Positions 8,463 to 18,017 of a DNA stretch of 64,000 nt are shown here, one piece after another. Positions within the stretch are counted from its first letter, which is position 1. Every line of letters begins with the position of its first letter. The notes beneath the pieces are model-generated. The model was not told the origin of the DNA, did not search any database, and saw only the letters and a list, made by a program, of their open reading frames with translations. Both the position numbers and the translations under genes were made by a program. The DNA is from Treponema peruense (GTDB lineage Bacteria > Spirochaetota > Spirochaetia > Treponematales > Treponemataceae): the NCBI RefSeq assembly GCF_016117655.1, contig NZ_CP064936.1, positions 1,116,001 to 1,180,000 of the forward strand, given 5' to 3'.

Positions 8463-10724
8463 ATGGAAAAAAAGACAGACAAAAAAACAGAAAAAAAGAC
8501 GGTTGCAAAAAAAACTGCACCCAAAGAAAAAAAGCAGAAGAAAGAAAAGGCAGAAAAAAAACTCCCTTTTTCAAAACTGCCTTCGCTTTTTAAAAAGTCA
8601 TTTACGCAGAAAAAGTTTGACTCAAAAATCCTTAAAAAAATCTATATCCAGTCCGACCGCGAAAACGTCAGTTCACTTTTTGTTAAGGGAGCAAATCCAA
8701 AAAAAGTTGAACTTCTTGCCGTTCCGCGCGACAAAACTTTTACAAAAAAAGAGATTTTAAAGTACAAAACCCTTGCAAAAGAAATCAAAGGCCAGAAAGG
8801 ACGCTTTAAGCTTCTTCCGCTGGTTGCAGTCGTGGCTTTTTGTGCAGTAGTCGGAATAGTGGTTACAACATTCAAAAATCCGATTGCGGCAAAAATAATC
8901 CGTTCAGGATGTGAAAGTGCATTCGGTGCAAAAACAGATGTAGGAAAAGTTAATCTTGAAATTTTTGGCACGTCACTTACGGTAGAAAATCTTGCCGTAG
9001 GAAACAAAGACGATGTGATGAAAAATCTTTTCGAAGCACAGAAAATCGAGGTTGCCTTTAGTCTTACCCGAGCTCTTCGCGGAAAATTCGATGCACAGAA
9101 TCTTGAAGTTTCAGGTATTGCGTTCGGTACAGAAAGAAAATCAAGCTGCGAACTTCCGGCAAAGGCAAAAAAAGAAAAGAAGCAGAAGGCAGAACAAAAA
9201 GACAGCGCCTTTATGACATCCCTTAAAGCAAAGTCAGATTCTGCAATAGAAAACCTTAAGTCAGAAACGGCTTCCATGCTTGGCGGAACAGATGTTGAAA
9301 GCATTGTTGCAAACGTTCAGTCCCAGCTAAAAACACAGGCCGCTTCGGAACAGGCTGTTGCACAAAGTAAGGAAATGATTGCAAAGTGGCAGTCTAAACC
9401 TGCAGAAATAAAAACACAGGTTGACTCATTTTCTTCAAGTGTAAGCGAACTCCAGTCCCTGAATGTATCCAATATTAAAGATGTTCAGTCATTGAAAAAT
9501 GCACTTGCAAAGATTGACTCTGCAATTAACCAGGGCAGGAATCTTCAGAAAACAATGACATCGGTTTCGGGAGAGATAAAAACAGATTCGCAGACAGTTC
9601 AGTCACTGGCAGCCTCTGTTCAGGAAGCAGTAAAGCACGATACTGATTTTGCCGCACAAAAACTTTCTTCTGCTGCCGATGCCTTCAAAAACGCAGGCAA
9701 CATCTTTAATTCAGCGCTGAATTCAATCGGATACGGCGTTTTGGGCAAATACTACCCTTATCTTAAAAAAGGTGTGGATATGGTTTCGCAGATGAAGTCC
9801 GATTCCGCAAGAAGAGCCGGAACTTCTGACAAAAAGAAGGAAGCAAAAAGAAAAGAGTCCAACCGCCGGCTTCCTGGAACAACTTTCTGGTTCGGTTCAC
9901 AGAGTCCTGCTTTTCTTATTGAACGCGCTTATGTTTCAGGCGAAGGATTTTCTGCCGAAGCAAATTTCATTACAAGTGACCAGGACCTTTTGGGAAAACC
10001 ATCGTCTGCCAACGGAAAATTCGTTTATTCAGGCGTGACACATTCTGCAGATCTTGTTGTAGATGCACGCTCATATTCCAAAGAGCCTTTGATTGCCGTA
10101 GAATATAGCGGAAAAGGTTTCCCTCTTGAAGTAGACGGAACAAAAATTGCTGTCTCAAGCGGAATTCCTTCTGTAAGCGGAACAGCTTCTGTGTCTCTTA
10201 AAGGTTCGGCAGGAAAAGACACGTTTGCGGCTTCGGGACGTGTTGGTGTTAACCCTGTAAAACTTACTTCAGACGGATTCAGCAGCGAAACGGTTACAAA
10301 GTATTATAACCAGGCACTTTCTTCTGTAAGCCGCCTTGATTTAGGATATACAGCCGCTTTCACAGAAGCCGCGGGCGTAAATCTAGCCCTTACTGGAAAC
10401 TTTGCAGATCAGTTTGCAAAGGCTCTTGAAACTGCCGCCCGCTCAATTGGTTCAGATGCAAAGAATGCGGCTCTTGCAAAGATAAACGCTTCCATAAAAG
10501 AATCTTCTGGCGGAGCGCTTGCAAAGGCAAATGAATTTATGGGCATTAAGGGCGATATTGACTTGCAGAATACAAATCTGTCAGATATTCAGAAAAAACT
10601 CGATGCCAAACGTGCCGAAATCGAAAAAAGAATCCAGGACAGTGCCAAAAGTGCAGTCGGGGATGCTTTGAAGGGCGCAACATCAGGTTCTGTAAAAAAT
10701 CTGTTCGGTACTCTCAAACAATAG
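8463..10724 (+). CDS. TIGR03545 family protein, AsmA-like, membrane-anchored
   Basis: The 753-residue product has a very Lys-rich cytoplasmic N-terminus (residues 1-115), one membrane segment at about 117-137 (LLPLVAVVAFCAVVGIVVTTF) and a large extracytoplasmic part. Residues 140-230 (FGTSLTVENLAVGN, then LEVSGIAFG) resemble the start of AsmA/DUF748-type proteins. Residues 240-470 are Ser/Ala/Gln-rich and probably coiled-coil, and the C-terminal half has repetitive beta-rich character. The gene begins 3 bp after the TIGR03546 stop with GGGAAG as SD. AsmA-like proteins can act in lipid traffic between membranes, so an envelope lipid role for the pair is an inference. No catalytic motif is visible. 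Confidence 0.75.
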   Translation: MEKKTDKKTEKKTVAKKTAPKEKKQKKEKAEKKLPFSKLPSLFKKSFTQKKFDSKILKKIYIQSDRENVSSLFVKGANPKKVELLAVPRDKTFTKKEILKYKTLAKEIKGQKGRFKLLPLVAVVAFCAVVGIVVTTFKNPIAAKIIRSGCESAFGAKTDVGKVNLEIFGTSLTVENLAVGNKDDVMKNLFEAQKIEVAFSLTRALRGKFDAQNLEVSGIAFGTERKSSCELPAKAKKEKKQKAEQKDSAFMTSLKAKSDSAIENLKSETASMLGGTDVESIVANVQSQLKTQAASEQAVAQSKEMIAKWQSKPAEIKTQVDSFSSSVSELQSLNVSNIKDVQSLKNALAKIDSAINQGRNLQKTMTSVSGEIKTDSQTVQSLAASVQEAVKHDTDFAAQKLSSAADAFKNAGNIFNSALNSIGYGVLGKYYPYLKKGVDMVSQMKSDSARRAGTSDKKKEAKRKESNRRLPGTTFWFGSQSPAFLIERAYVSGEGFSAEANFITSDQDLLGKPSSANGKFVYSGVTHSADLVVDARSYSKEPLIAVEYSGKGFPLEVDGTKIAVSSGIPSVSGTASVSLKGSAGKDTFAASGRVGVNPVKLTSDGFSSETVTKYYNQALSSVSRLDLGYTAAFTEAAGVNLALTGNFADQFAKALETAARSIGSDAKNAALAKINASIKESSGGALAKANEFMGIKGDIDLQNTNLSDIQKKLDAKRAEIEKRIQDSAKSAVGDALKGATSGSVKNLFGTLKQ

Positions 10725-10782
10725 TGACGTCAGAAAAACTCCGTTGCCTGTTCCTCAGTGTACAGACTCCGGGGTTTACATA

Positions 10783-10812
10783 TTGACCTAATCTTCCATA
10801 ATATGGTATAGT
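10783..10812 (+). promoter_or_regulatory. yebC promoter
   Basis: TTGACC (10783-10788), an 18-bp spacer and TATAGT (10807-10812) precede yebC by 36 bp. This leaves a normal leader carrying the SD sequence GAGGAG. Confidence 0.6.
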
Positions 10813-10848
10813 ATTAGTCACAATCTGTATTTATTAGAGGAGTTTCCA

Positions 10849-11598
10849 ATGTCAGGACATAGTAAATGGTCTACCATCAAACATGCAAAGGGTATCGCAG
10901 ATGCCAAGCGCGGACAGTTGTTTACGAAATTTATCAAGGAGATTTCTATTGCCGCAAAGATGGGAGGCGGTGATCCTAACTCCAACCCGCGTCTCCGCAC
11001 AGCCGTTCTCAAGGCACGTGCAGCTTCAATGCCAAAGGACAATATTGAGCGCGCAATCAAGAAGGGAACAGGTGAGCTTGGTGCTACATCTTATGAAGAA
11101 CTTGTATACGAAGGATATGCTCCTGGTGGAATAGCCGTTCTTGTAGATGTTCTTACAGACAACAAGAACCGTGCAGCTGCCAACGTTCGCAACTACTTTA
11201 CAAAGAACGGCGGAAACCTCGGAACTTCAGGTTCTGTAAGCCGCATGTTTGACCGCAAGGGTGTAATTGAGTACGATGCAGAAAAAGTAAGCGAAGACGA
11301 GATTATGGAAGTTGCTCTTGAAGCCGGTGCAGATGACATCGTAACAGAAGACGGAGTTGTAACAGTAACTACAGATCCTGCTTCTTTTGATTCTGTTCTT
11401 GAAGTTCTACAGGGAAAGGGATTCGAGTCTCTTTCTGCAGAAGTTTCCATGGTTCCGCAGGTTTATACTGCAGTTGATGCAGATACAGCAAAAAAGATTC
11501 AGAAACTTATCAACAAGCTCGAAGAAGATGAAGACGTTCAGAATGTTTACACTACAGTAGAATATCCTGATGACTTTGACCCGGACAGCGTAGCCTGA
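10849..11598 (+). CDS. yebC: YebC/PmpR family protein
   Basis: The 249-residue product has the full YebC signature: MSGHSKWSTIKHAK at the N-terminus, ARAASMPKDNIERAIKKG and YEGYAPGGIAVLV. Family members were first described as transcriptional regulators and, for some, as factors that help ribosomes through difficult sequences; which applies here cannot be read from sequence. The length is normal. GAGGAG lies 7 nt before the ATG. The gene is followed by its own terminator and then ruvC, a neighbourhood seen in many bacteria. Confidence 0.97.
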   Translation: MSGHSKWSTIKHAKGIADAKRGQLFTKFIKEISIAAKMGGGDPNSNPRLRTAVLKARAASMPKDNIERAIKKGTGELGATSYEELVYEGYAPGGIAVLVDVLTDNKNRAAANVRNYFTKNGGNLGTSGSVSRMFDRKGVIEYDAEKVSEDEIMEVALEAGADDIVTEDGVVTVTTDPASFDSVLEVLQGKGFESLSAEVSMVPQVYTAVDADTAKKIQKLINKLEEDEDVQNVYTTVEYPDDFDPDSVA

Positions 11599-11619
11599 GT
11601 TTTTTAAGTTGAATTTTAC

Positions 11620-11651
11620 GGCGCTTTCCTAACCGAAGGCGCCTTTTTTAT
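11620..11651 (+). terminator. Intrinsic terminator after yebC
   Basis: GGCGCTTTC (11620-11628) pairs with GAAGGCGCC (11635-11643) with one G-U wobble and is followed by TTTTTTATTT. Confidence 0.85.
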
Positions 11652-11661
11652 TTGGTGGAAT

Positions 11662-12150
11662 ATGGGAACAGTTAAGCGGATAATGGGAATAGATCCTGGT
11701 CTTGCCCACACGGGGTTTGGCGTAATTGACTTCTGTGCAGGTAAAATAAAGCTTGTGAGTTACGGGGTGATTGAAACTTCTGCGCAGGATTCCCATGAGA
11801 TAAGACTTCTTTCCATTTACAACAGGCTGGAAGCGGTTGTAAAAGAATTTGCCCCTGATGAAGCCGAACTTGAAACTTTGTATTTTTCGCGGAATTCTTC
11901 CAGTGCGCTTGCCGTAGCCGAAGCAAAAGGTGTTGCAACTCTGTGTCTTGCCAAACTTGGAATTCCTGTTTTTATGTATACTCCCAATCAAATCAAGAAT
12001 ACAGTTACAGGATCTGCCTCGTCAGATAAAGATGTTGTGGGCCGCTATGTTCAGATACTGCTTAATCTGAATGAAGTGCCGCATCCCGACCACGCTGCCG
12101 ATGCTCTTGCCGGTGCCATAACCCATGCACACAATTATTCGCACTTGTAA
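11662..12150 (+). CDS. ruvC: Crossover junction endodeoxyribonuclease RuvC
   Basis: The 162-residue product is RuvC, which resolves Holliday junctions by paired nicking. The four acidic catalytic positions are visible: Asp in GIDPG near residue 10, Glu in ELETLYF, and the C-terminal pair in DHAADALAGA. GGTGG precedes the ATG. No ruvA or ruvB lies in this window. The length is normal. Confidence 0.96.
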   Translation: MGTVKRIMGIDPGLAHTGFGVIDFCAGKIKLVSYGVIETSAQDSHEIRLLSIYNRLEAVVKEFAPDEAELETLYFSRNSSSALAVAEAKGVATLCLAKLGIPVFMYTPNQIKNTVTGSASSDKDVVGRYVQILLNLNEVPHPDHAADALAGAITHAHNYSHL

Positions 12151-12180
12151 TTCTCTTCTATATAAATTAAACTGAGCCTC

Positions 12181-13533
12181 ATGGATTTAAACGACTATCG
12201 GCTGAATGCGTATGCTCACGCTTCAAAAATTTCAGATGATAAAGATGAAAAAAAATCAGAGCACCCGAAAAGTGTTTCAAGGGAAATAAGGCATTCTTCA
12301 CCAAAGGGAAGGGAGCCTCTTGTACATAAACCCATTTTTGACCGTGTTAACAGTCGACTTTCAGAAATTTCGCAGCAGGCAAAACAGGACCAGCTTGAAA
12401 AAGACAATATAAAGCAGGCTGAACTTGCCGCAAAAACAGGCGCGTGGTTCCAGAAAAAAAATGCCACCGACGATGATGTACGTGAAGCTGCAAGTGCACT
12501 TACATCAGGCGGGCTTTTAAAAGTTCCCGGTGCAGCCGGCGAAGAAGACGGAATATACCGACGCGTTGCAAAATTTCTTGTAATAATTGGTGTAGATGAA
12601 GCTGCAAAAATTATTCCGCATCTTACCGAAGAGCAGACAGAAAAAATTATTCCTGAAATTGCTACAATCCGTTCAATAGAGCCCGAAGAAGCAACTCAGA
12701 TTTTGGAAGAATTTGATTCTCTTGTAAAAAAAGCCCGCGAAGAAGGTGGAATCGAAACTGCCCGCAATATTCTTACAAAAGCGTACGGTACAAAAAAAGC
12801 CGAAGATCTTCTGAGCCGTTCCGTAAAATTCCCCGAAGGAAAACCCTTTGTCTATCTTGAAGATGCAGACCCCGAACGTATTGCGCTTTTGATTTCGGGC
12901 GAGTCGGTCGGTGTTCAGGCTCTTGTTCTTTCACAGATTGAACCGAAGAAAGCTGCGGCTGTAATAAATTCATTTGATGTTCAGAAAAAGAAAGATATTA
13001 TTCTGCGTCTTGCAAAAATGAAGCCTGTTGCTCCTGAAGTTCTGGAAGAAATAAACAAAAGTCTTCACGAAAAAATGCTTACCCAGAATACAGAAAATTC
13101 ACGCAACCTTGACGGACGCGGAGTTCTGGCCCAGATTTTAAAGAGAATGAGTCCTTCTGCAGAGTCGGGAATTATAAATACACTTAGCGAGCAGGATCCC
13201 GAACTTGGTGCTGACTTGAGACGTCGGCTTTTTACAGAAGAAGATGTTATCGGAAGCGACGACAGGTTTATTCAGAATAAGCTTCATTCAATGGAAGACA
13301 AGGATATTGCAATTCTTATACACGCAAAAAGTGATGACTTCAGAAACAAAATTCTTAAAAATGTTTCCAAAACTCGCGGTGAAATTATTCTTGATGAAGA
13401 AAGGCTTGCCGGAACAATTTTGCGCCGTGACAGTGAAGCAATAACTTCTGCTTTCTTTTCTTATCTCAGGCGTGCATGGGAAAACGGAGACCTGAGGGTT
13501 TCGGGCCGCGATGAAGATGAGGTTTATGTATGA
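12181..13533 (+). CDS. fliG: FliG paralogue (FliG1-like flagellar motor switch protein)
   Basis: The 450-residue product is longer than a standard FliG (about 330-345 aa) because of a charged, probably disordered N-terminal extension of about 120 residues. After it come the FliG N, middle and C domains: AKFLVIIGVDEAAKIIPHL, then DPERIALLISGESVGVQALVLSQI, then DRFIQNKLHSMEDKDIAILIHAKSDDFRNKILKNVSK. Spirochaetes typically carry two fliG genes, and this one matches the less canonical type. In the torque helix the usual LLREVD stretch reads NKLHSME, so the Arg used for torque in canonical FliG is missing. It overlaps the next gene by 4 bp (ATGA), which suggests translational coupling. No strong SD is visible, and ruvC ends 30 bp upstream. 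Confidence 0.82.
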   Translation: MDLNDYRLNAYAHASKISDDKDEKKSEHPKSVSREIRHSSPKGREPLVHKPIFDRVNSRLSEISQQAKQDQLEKDNIKQAELAAKTGAWFQKKNATDDDVREAASALTSGGLLKVPGAAGEEDGIYRRVAKFLVIIGVDEAAKIIPHLTEEQTEKIIPEIATIRSIEPEEATQILEEFDSLVKKAREEGGIETARNILTKAYGTKKAEDLLSRSVKFPEGKPFVYLEDADPERIALLISGESVGVQALVLSQIEPKKAAAVINSFDVQKKKDIILRLAKMKPVAPEVLEEINKSLHEKMLTQNTENSRNLDGRGVLAQILKRMSPSAESGIINTLSEQDPELGADLRRRLFTEEDVIGSDDRFIQNKLHSMEDKDIAILIHAKSDDFRNKILKNVSKTRGEIILDEERLAGTILRRDSEAITSAFFSYLRRAWENGDLRVSGRDEDEVYV

Positions 13534-16532
13534 AAAAAAATCAGATATACAAAGGATTCAAAGTACTTGAGATTATTCCTGTAGAAGACTGTGATTCTAC
13601 CGGAATTTGGCTTAAGCATGAAAGAACAGGACTCGAAGTTTTTCATCTTCTCAATTCAGATGAAGAAAATACATTTGCCTTTGCTTTCAGAACACCGGTT
13701 TCTGACAGTACGGGAATTGCCCATGTTCTTGAACACTGTGTTTTGTGCGGTTCCGAGCGATATCCTGTACGAGACCCTTTTTTAAGACTTTCCAACCAAA
13801 GCGTTACAACTTATCTTAATGCATATACCGCCCAAGACAGAACTGTTTTTCCGGCAAGTTCACTTATCAGATCTGATTATTTTAATCTCATGTCAGTTTA
13901 CGGAGATGCGGTTTTCTTTCCTCTCCTGCGGCCTGAAATTTTTATGCAGGAATGTCACCGGCTTGAACTTGAAGGAAACACGCCCAAAATCCAGGGTGTA
14001 GTTTTTAACGAAATGAAGGGAAATTATTCTTCTTTTGACAGTGTGGCCGGAGATGCCGTAGACAGGGCTGCCCTTGCCGGAACAGAGTATGCTTTTGATT
14101 CAGGCGGGGACCCTCTTGTGATTCCGTCGCTTACTCTTTCAAAATTGCGCGCATTTCACAAGAAATATTATTGTCCTGCAAACTGCCTGCTTTTCCTTTA
14201 CGGAAACATTCCTACAGAAGATCAGCTGGATTTTGTAGAAAAGAATTTCCTGTCGCGTATAAAAGACGCAGGCCGCACAGCTCGTTTTCCAAAAGAAAAT
14301 TTCGATGCCAGAATAAAAAGACGTGTGCGCGACTTTGGTCCTGCAGATGACGGTTCTTCTGAAAAAGGCGATTCTTCAAAAAACATTGCTTCTGCCGTCT
14401 GGAGAATAGGAGAGTGTGCCCAAAAGGAATGTGTTTCGGAACTTTCCATGGAGCTGATGTTTTTGGGAGAACTTTTGTGGGGTGACGACTGTGCTCCTGT
14501 GGCAAAAGCGCTTCTTGACAGCAACCTTGGTGAAGACATTGCGCCTCAGTCCGGTGAAGGAATAAACACACGCTATTTTACAATGTGTGTAGGGCTGCGC
14601 GGAATAAAAACTTCTGATGCAAAAAAAATGGACAGCGTAATAGACAAAGCGCTTTCAGAAATATGTTCCAACGGAATAAAAAAGGAAGATCTTGAAAGAA
14701 CATGCATGGGCTTTGATTTTTCAAACAGGGAAATCAGAAGATTCCACGGACCTTATTCACTTGTTATCCTGCGGCGCTGTCTGAGGGGTTGGTGTTACGG
14801 AAAGACACCATGGGAAACTCTTTTGTTCAGAAGCCAGTTCGAAAAACTTCGTTCAAAAATCATTTCCAACCCGCAATATATTCCTCAGCTTGTAAAAAAA
14901 TATCTTTTGGACAACACCCGCCGCTCTCTTGTAACCGTAGAGCCGTCTTCTTCCTGGTCAAACCGCCGTTTGCGTGAAGAAAAAAAACTTTCCAAAAAAA
15001 TGTTTGCCGCGCTTGGAAGAAAAAAAGTTGAACAGTCTCTTTCAAAAATGAAAAGGTTCCAGTCGCTGGCAGAAGACGAAAATATAGTTCCGAGGGTTTC
15101 TGTTTCTGACCTCTGCGAATTCAACGATACAATAAAAATTGCAAAAAAAACGGCAGGTACAATTCCTTTTTATGAAAGTACAGAAGCAACAAACGGAATT
15201 GTCTATGCAGATGTTGCTTTTCCTGCAGATGTTCTTACCCCACAGGAATACACTCTTATTCCGCTTCTGGCCTCCTGCGTTACAGAAATGGGCTGGAAAA
15301 ACATGAAGTGGGATGCTGCACAGTCACTTATCCAAAGAATTACCGGCGGATTCGGCTGTTATCCGAGAACTTCAAATGTTTCTGCCTGTTCCGCCGCCGC
15401 TGTACAAAAAAATCCGCTGGTTGTAGGAAGAGACTGGCTTATATTCCATTTTAAGGTCCTTCAGGAATATACTGGTGAAGCTTTTTCCCTGCTTTCTGAT
15501 TGTCTTTTGAATACAGACTTTTCTGATCTTGACCGTCTCTCTGATATTCTTCGTGCCGACTTCAATAATGCCTGTTCTTCGCTTGTTCCGGGGGCGCATT
15601 ATTTTTCTTCAATGCGTTCAATATGTACCGTAAACAGAAGCTGCGCAGTCCACGAAATTTGGGAAGGTGTTTCATCTGTATTTTTCCTTGCCGAATACAA
15701 GTCAATGCCGCTTGAAAAACTTTCTTCTCTTTTGAAAAGTACATTCAGCAAAATAAAAAAAGCCGGGGCAGTCCTTCACATTACGGCTGATTCAAAGTCA
15801 ATGAAAAATGCAAAAAAGTATTCACTTGATTTTATTCAGAAAATGTCCCTTCATGCTCCCGTAGAAAAACGAATATCTTCTGAAAAAGAATTCTTTGAAC
15901 TTACAGAACTTCCTGGAAAGACCGTCATTTCTTCAGAAAAAAAAGAAGCAGACGAAGTTATTCTCATTCCCGGTACGGTAGGGTTTGCGTCCTGTGCCGT
16001 AAGAAGTTCCAGCTTTGACACAAAAAACTGCATGTCAGACGAAGTACTTTCGCATCTTCTTGAAACTTCGGAACTCTGGAATTCTATACGTACTGCAGGC
16101 GGCGCTTACGGTGTGTATTTTTCCCCAAACAGCGACTGTTCCATGACAAGATTTACCACTTACAGAGACCCGTCCCCGTTTGACTCGCTCAAGGTGCTGG
16201 ATTCCTGTCTTGAAAAACTTTCTGACAGAACTTTTACAGAAGATGAAGTTGAAAAGGCCGTAACCGGTGTTTATTCCGGCGAGATTGAACCGCGCACACC
16301 GGCCGCAAGGGGACAGACGGCATTTATGTGGGAACTTTACGGGCTTACCAATGCCCAGCGCAAAAGAAGGCTTTCAAGGCTGCTGTCTGCTACTGTCAAA
16401 GATCTGCGTTCTGCGGCAAAACGTTATTCTCAGGCTCCTAAGGCAGGAAAAAGAGTTGTTTTTTGCGCAAAAGAGATGATTTCTGATAAAATTTTAAAAA
16501 AATGTGGTAAAATTATCAAATTACCGTTATAA
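13530..16532 (+). CDS. M16C insulinase-type zinc metallopeptidase (PreP/falcilysin-like)
   Basis: The 1000-residue product is a clamshell metalloprotease of the M16C type. The inverted zinc motif HVLEH is at residues 65-69, and the distal zinc-ligand Glu is in VVFNEMKG at about 161. The length of about 1000 residues, with a second, catalytically dead half, is typical of the PreP class that degrades free peptides inside a closed chamber. No signal peptide is visible, so it is probably cytoplasmic. It overlaps fliG by ATGA, so the two are co-translated; I know of no functional reason for this pairing. Confidence 0.93.
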   Translation: MKKNQIYKGFKVLEIIPVEDCDSTGIWLKHERTGLEVFHLLNSDEENTFAFAFRTPVSDSTGIAHVLEHCVLCGSERYPVRDPFLRLSNQSVTTYLNAYTAQDRTVFPASSLIRSDYFNLMSVYGDAVFFPLLRPEIFMQECHRLELEGNTPKIQGVVFNEMKGNYSSFDSVAGDAVDRAALAGTEYAFDSGGDPLVIPSLTLSKLRAFHKKYYCPANCLLFLYGNIPTEDQLDFVEKNFLSRIKDAGRTARFPKENFDARIKRRVRDFGPADDGSSEKGDSSKNIASAVWRIGECAQKECVSELSMELMFLGELLWGDDCAPVAKALLDSNLGEDIAPQSGEGINTRYFTMCVGLRGIKTSDAKKMDSVIDKALSEICSNGIKKEDLERTCMGFDFSNREIRRFHGPYSLVILRRCLRGWCYGKTPWETLLFRSQFEKLRSKIISNPQYIPQLVKKYLLDNTRRSLVTVEPSSSWSNRRLREEKKLSKKMFAALGRKKVEQSLSKMKRFQSLAEDENIVPRVSVSDLCEFNDTIKIAKKTAGTIPFYESTEATNGIVYADVAFPADVLTPQEYTLIPLLASCVTEMGWKNMKWDAAQSLIQRITGGFGCYPRTSNVSACSAAAVQKNPLVVGRDWLIFHFKVLQEYTGEAFSLLSDCLLNTDFSDLDRLSDILRADFNNACSSLVPGAHYFSSMRSICTVNRSCAVHEIWEGVSSVFFLAEYKSMPLEKLSSLLKSTFSKIKKAGAVLHITADSKSMKNAKKYSLDFIQKMSLHAPVEKRISSEKEFFELTELPGKTVISSEKKEADEVILIPGTVGFASCAVRSSSFDTKNCMSDEVLSHLLETSELWNSIRTAGGAYGVYFSPNSDCSMTRFTTYRDPSPFDSLKVLDSCLEKLSDRTFTEDEVEKAVTGVYSGEIEPRTPAARGQTAFMWELYGLTNAQRKRRLSRLLSATVKDLRSAAKRYSQAPKAGKRVVFCAKEMISDKILKKCGKIIKLPL

Positions 16533-16562
16533 TTGATATGAATACAAAGAAAGGAAGATTCC

Positions 16563-16784
16563 ATGGATAAAAAAACTACATTGCAATTGGCAGAACTTAT
16601 GCGGCAGCTGGTTTCGGACGTACAGGGTGCCCCGTATCCCGGAAATAATTTTGAGCCGGAATTATATACAATTTGGTATGAACATGTTCAGAGAAATGCC
16701 CAGAATTGCTTTGAATTTCTGGATGCCAATTTCCCTGCAGACAAAAAGGAATTTAACGAAACTCTGAAAAAAATGTTCAAATAG
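16563..16784 (+). CDS. Small conserved-looking hypothetical protein
   Basis: The 73-residue product (MDKKTTLQLAELMRQLVSDV, then GNNFEPELYTIWYEHVQRNAQ) is soluble, mostly helical in appearance and rich in aromatic and acidic residues. AAAGGAAG lies 5 nt before the ATG and codon use matches its neighbours, so I take it as real. I do not recognise a family. It sits 30 bp after the M16C peptidase gene and probably belongs to that operon. Confidence 0.7.
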   Translation: MDKKTTLQLAELMRQLVSDVQGAPYPGNNFEPELYTIWYEHVQRNAQNCFEFLDANFPADKKEFNETLKKMFK

Positions 16785-16841
16785 GAACCATACGTTGCCG
16801 AAAATAGACTGTAGAAAGCAGTAACTTTTTTGGTGGACCAT

Positions 16842-18017
16842 ATGGTAATGAAGAAAATCAACCGCAACGAACGCTTTATGCTAAGAGGCTCTCTTAGAAA
16901 AAACGGGTTTGATCGTTGGAGACTTGTAACAAATGCAATAAGTTGTGTTACAGGTGAAGAAAAAACTTTCTTTATTGAATTTTATATTGTTAATCCGCTG
17001 TTGTCCCCGGACGAATGTGTAATGGGATTTAAAAACCGTTGCGAACCTTCGCCCGAGGAACTTCAGTATGCTCTTGCCGGAACAGAATCTGCAGAAAATA
17101 TTGCTCAGGAAAAATATGTTTCCCCGTCTTTTCTTATGATAAAGGCAGGCTGTCTTTCGGGAAGATGTGTCCAGATCAACTCTTATTTTCCCTTTTCTTC
17201 AATAGATTTTGGTTCCGGAGAATATATTCTTTCCGTAAAAGATTTGTCTGAGCGTGTCTGTATGCTTTCTGATGACTGCTCTTGCGGAGAAGTTTCTGTA
17301 ACAGAACAGGAACTTGTCAGAAAACCGGAACTTTTAGGAAATGCAGGTTCCATGTCGTGGAATCTTAAATTCAACAAGGTTATTTCATTCCGCCCCGACT
17401 ACAGAACTTCAGATATCTGCTGGTCTGTTAACGGAGGCCGTACGGACTTTTCGGGCACGATTGTTCTGAATGAAGAAGAATTTATTGTCAATCCAAGAAA
17501 ATCGTTCGGCTTTTGCGACAAAAACTGGGGACGCGATTTTGCTGTTCCTTATTTTCATTTGAGTTCTTCAAACCTTTTGAGCAGAATAAGCGGTAAAAAT
17601 CTTTTGTCTTCATGCTTTGCACTCCAGGGAATTTTTGGTAGCAAAATAGATGCTCTCATTTCCATTGAAGACCACAACTATGAATTCAGGGCTGCTTCGG
17701 GAAAAAAATATTCTGTCGAGTATGACTTTACAGAGCTTCCGTCTGATTCTGCCGACAGAAAACTCCACTGGAGCGTGAGTGTCCACAATACAAAATATGT
17801 TGTGGATATAGATATATTCTGTTTTTCTTCTTCGCTTCTGGTAAGGGATTTTGAATGTCCTGAAGGCGGCCGTTCCTTAATGAAGATTTTGAGCGGTGGT
17901 AAGGGAACCGGTGAAATACGCATTTACAAGTATGTTAAAAAGAATCTTGAACTTCTTGAACATGCCGAAATTTTTGACTGCCTGTGTGAATTCGGAAACA
18001 AAGAATATCCGCTCTGA
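16842..18017 (+). CDS. Tocopherol cyclase-like/lipocalin-like family protein
   Basis: The product of about 391 residues is beta-rich and lacks a signal peptide. The segment FGFCDKNWGRDFAVPYFHLSS strongly resembles the EKNWG motif of the tocopherol cyclase-like family, found in many bacteria that make no tocopherol. Other family-like pieces are MSWNLKFNKVISF near the middle and an N-terminal MLRGSLRKNGFDRWRLV. GGTGGA (16832-16837) lies before two possible starts, ATG 16842 and ATG 16848; I used the first. The substrate is unknown, and a lipid or terpenoid ligand is only suggested by the family. It is the last gene before clpB on this strand. Confidence 0.6.
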   Translation: MVMKKINRNERFMLRGSLRKNGFDRWRLVTNAISCVTGEEKTFFIEFYIVNPLLSPDECVMGFKNRCEPSPEELQYALAGTESAENIAQEKYVSPSFLMIKAGCLSGRCVQINSYFPFSSIDFGSGEYILSVKDLSERVCMLSDDCSCGEVSVTEQELVRKPELLGNAGSMSWNLKFNKVISFRPDYRTSDICWSVNGGRTDFSGTIVLNEEEFIVNPRKSFGFCDKNWGRDFAVPYFHLSSSNLLSRISGKNLLSSCFALQGIFGSKIDALISIEDHNYEFRAASGKKYSVEYDFTELPSDSADRKLHWSVSVHNTKYVVDIDIFCFSSSLLVRDFECPEGGRSLMKILSGGKGTGEIRIYKYVKKNLELLEHAEIFDCLCEFGNKEYPL

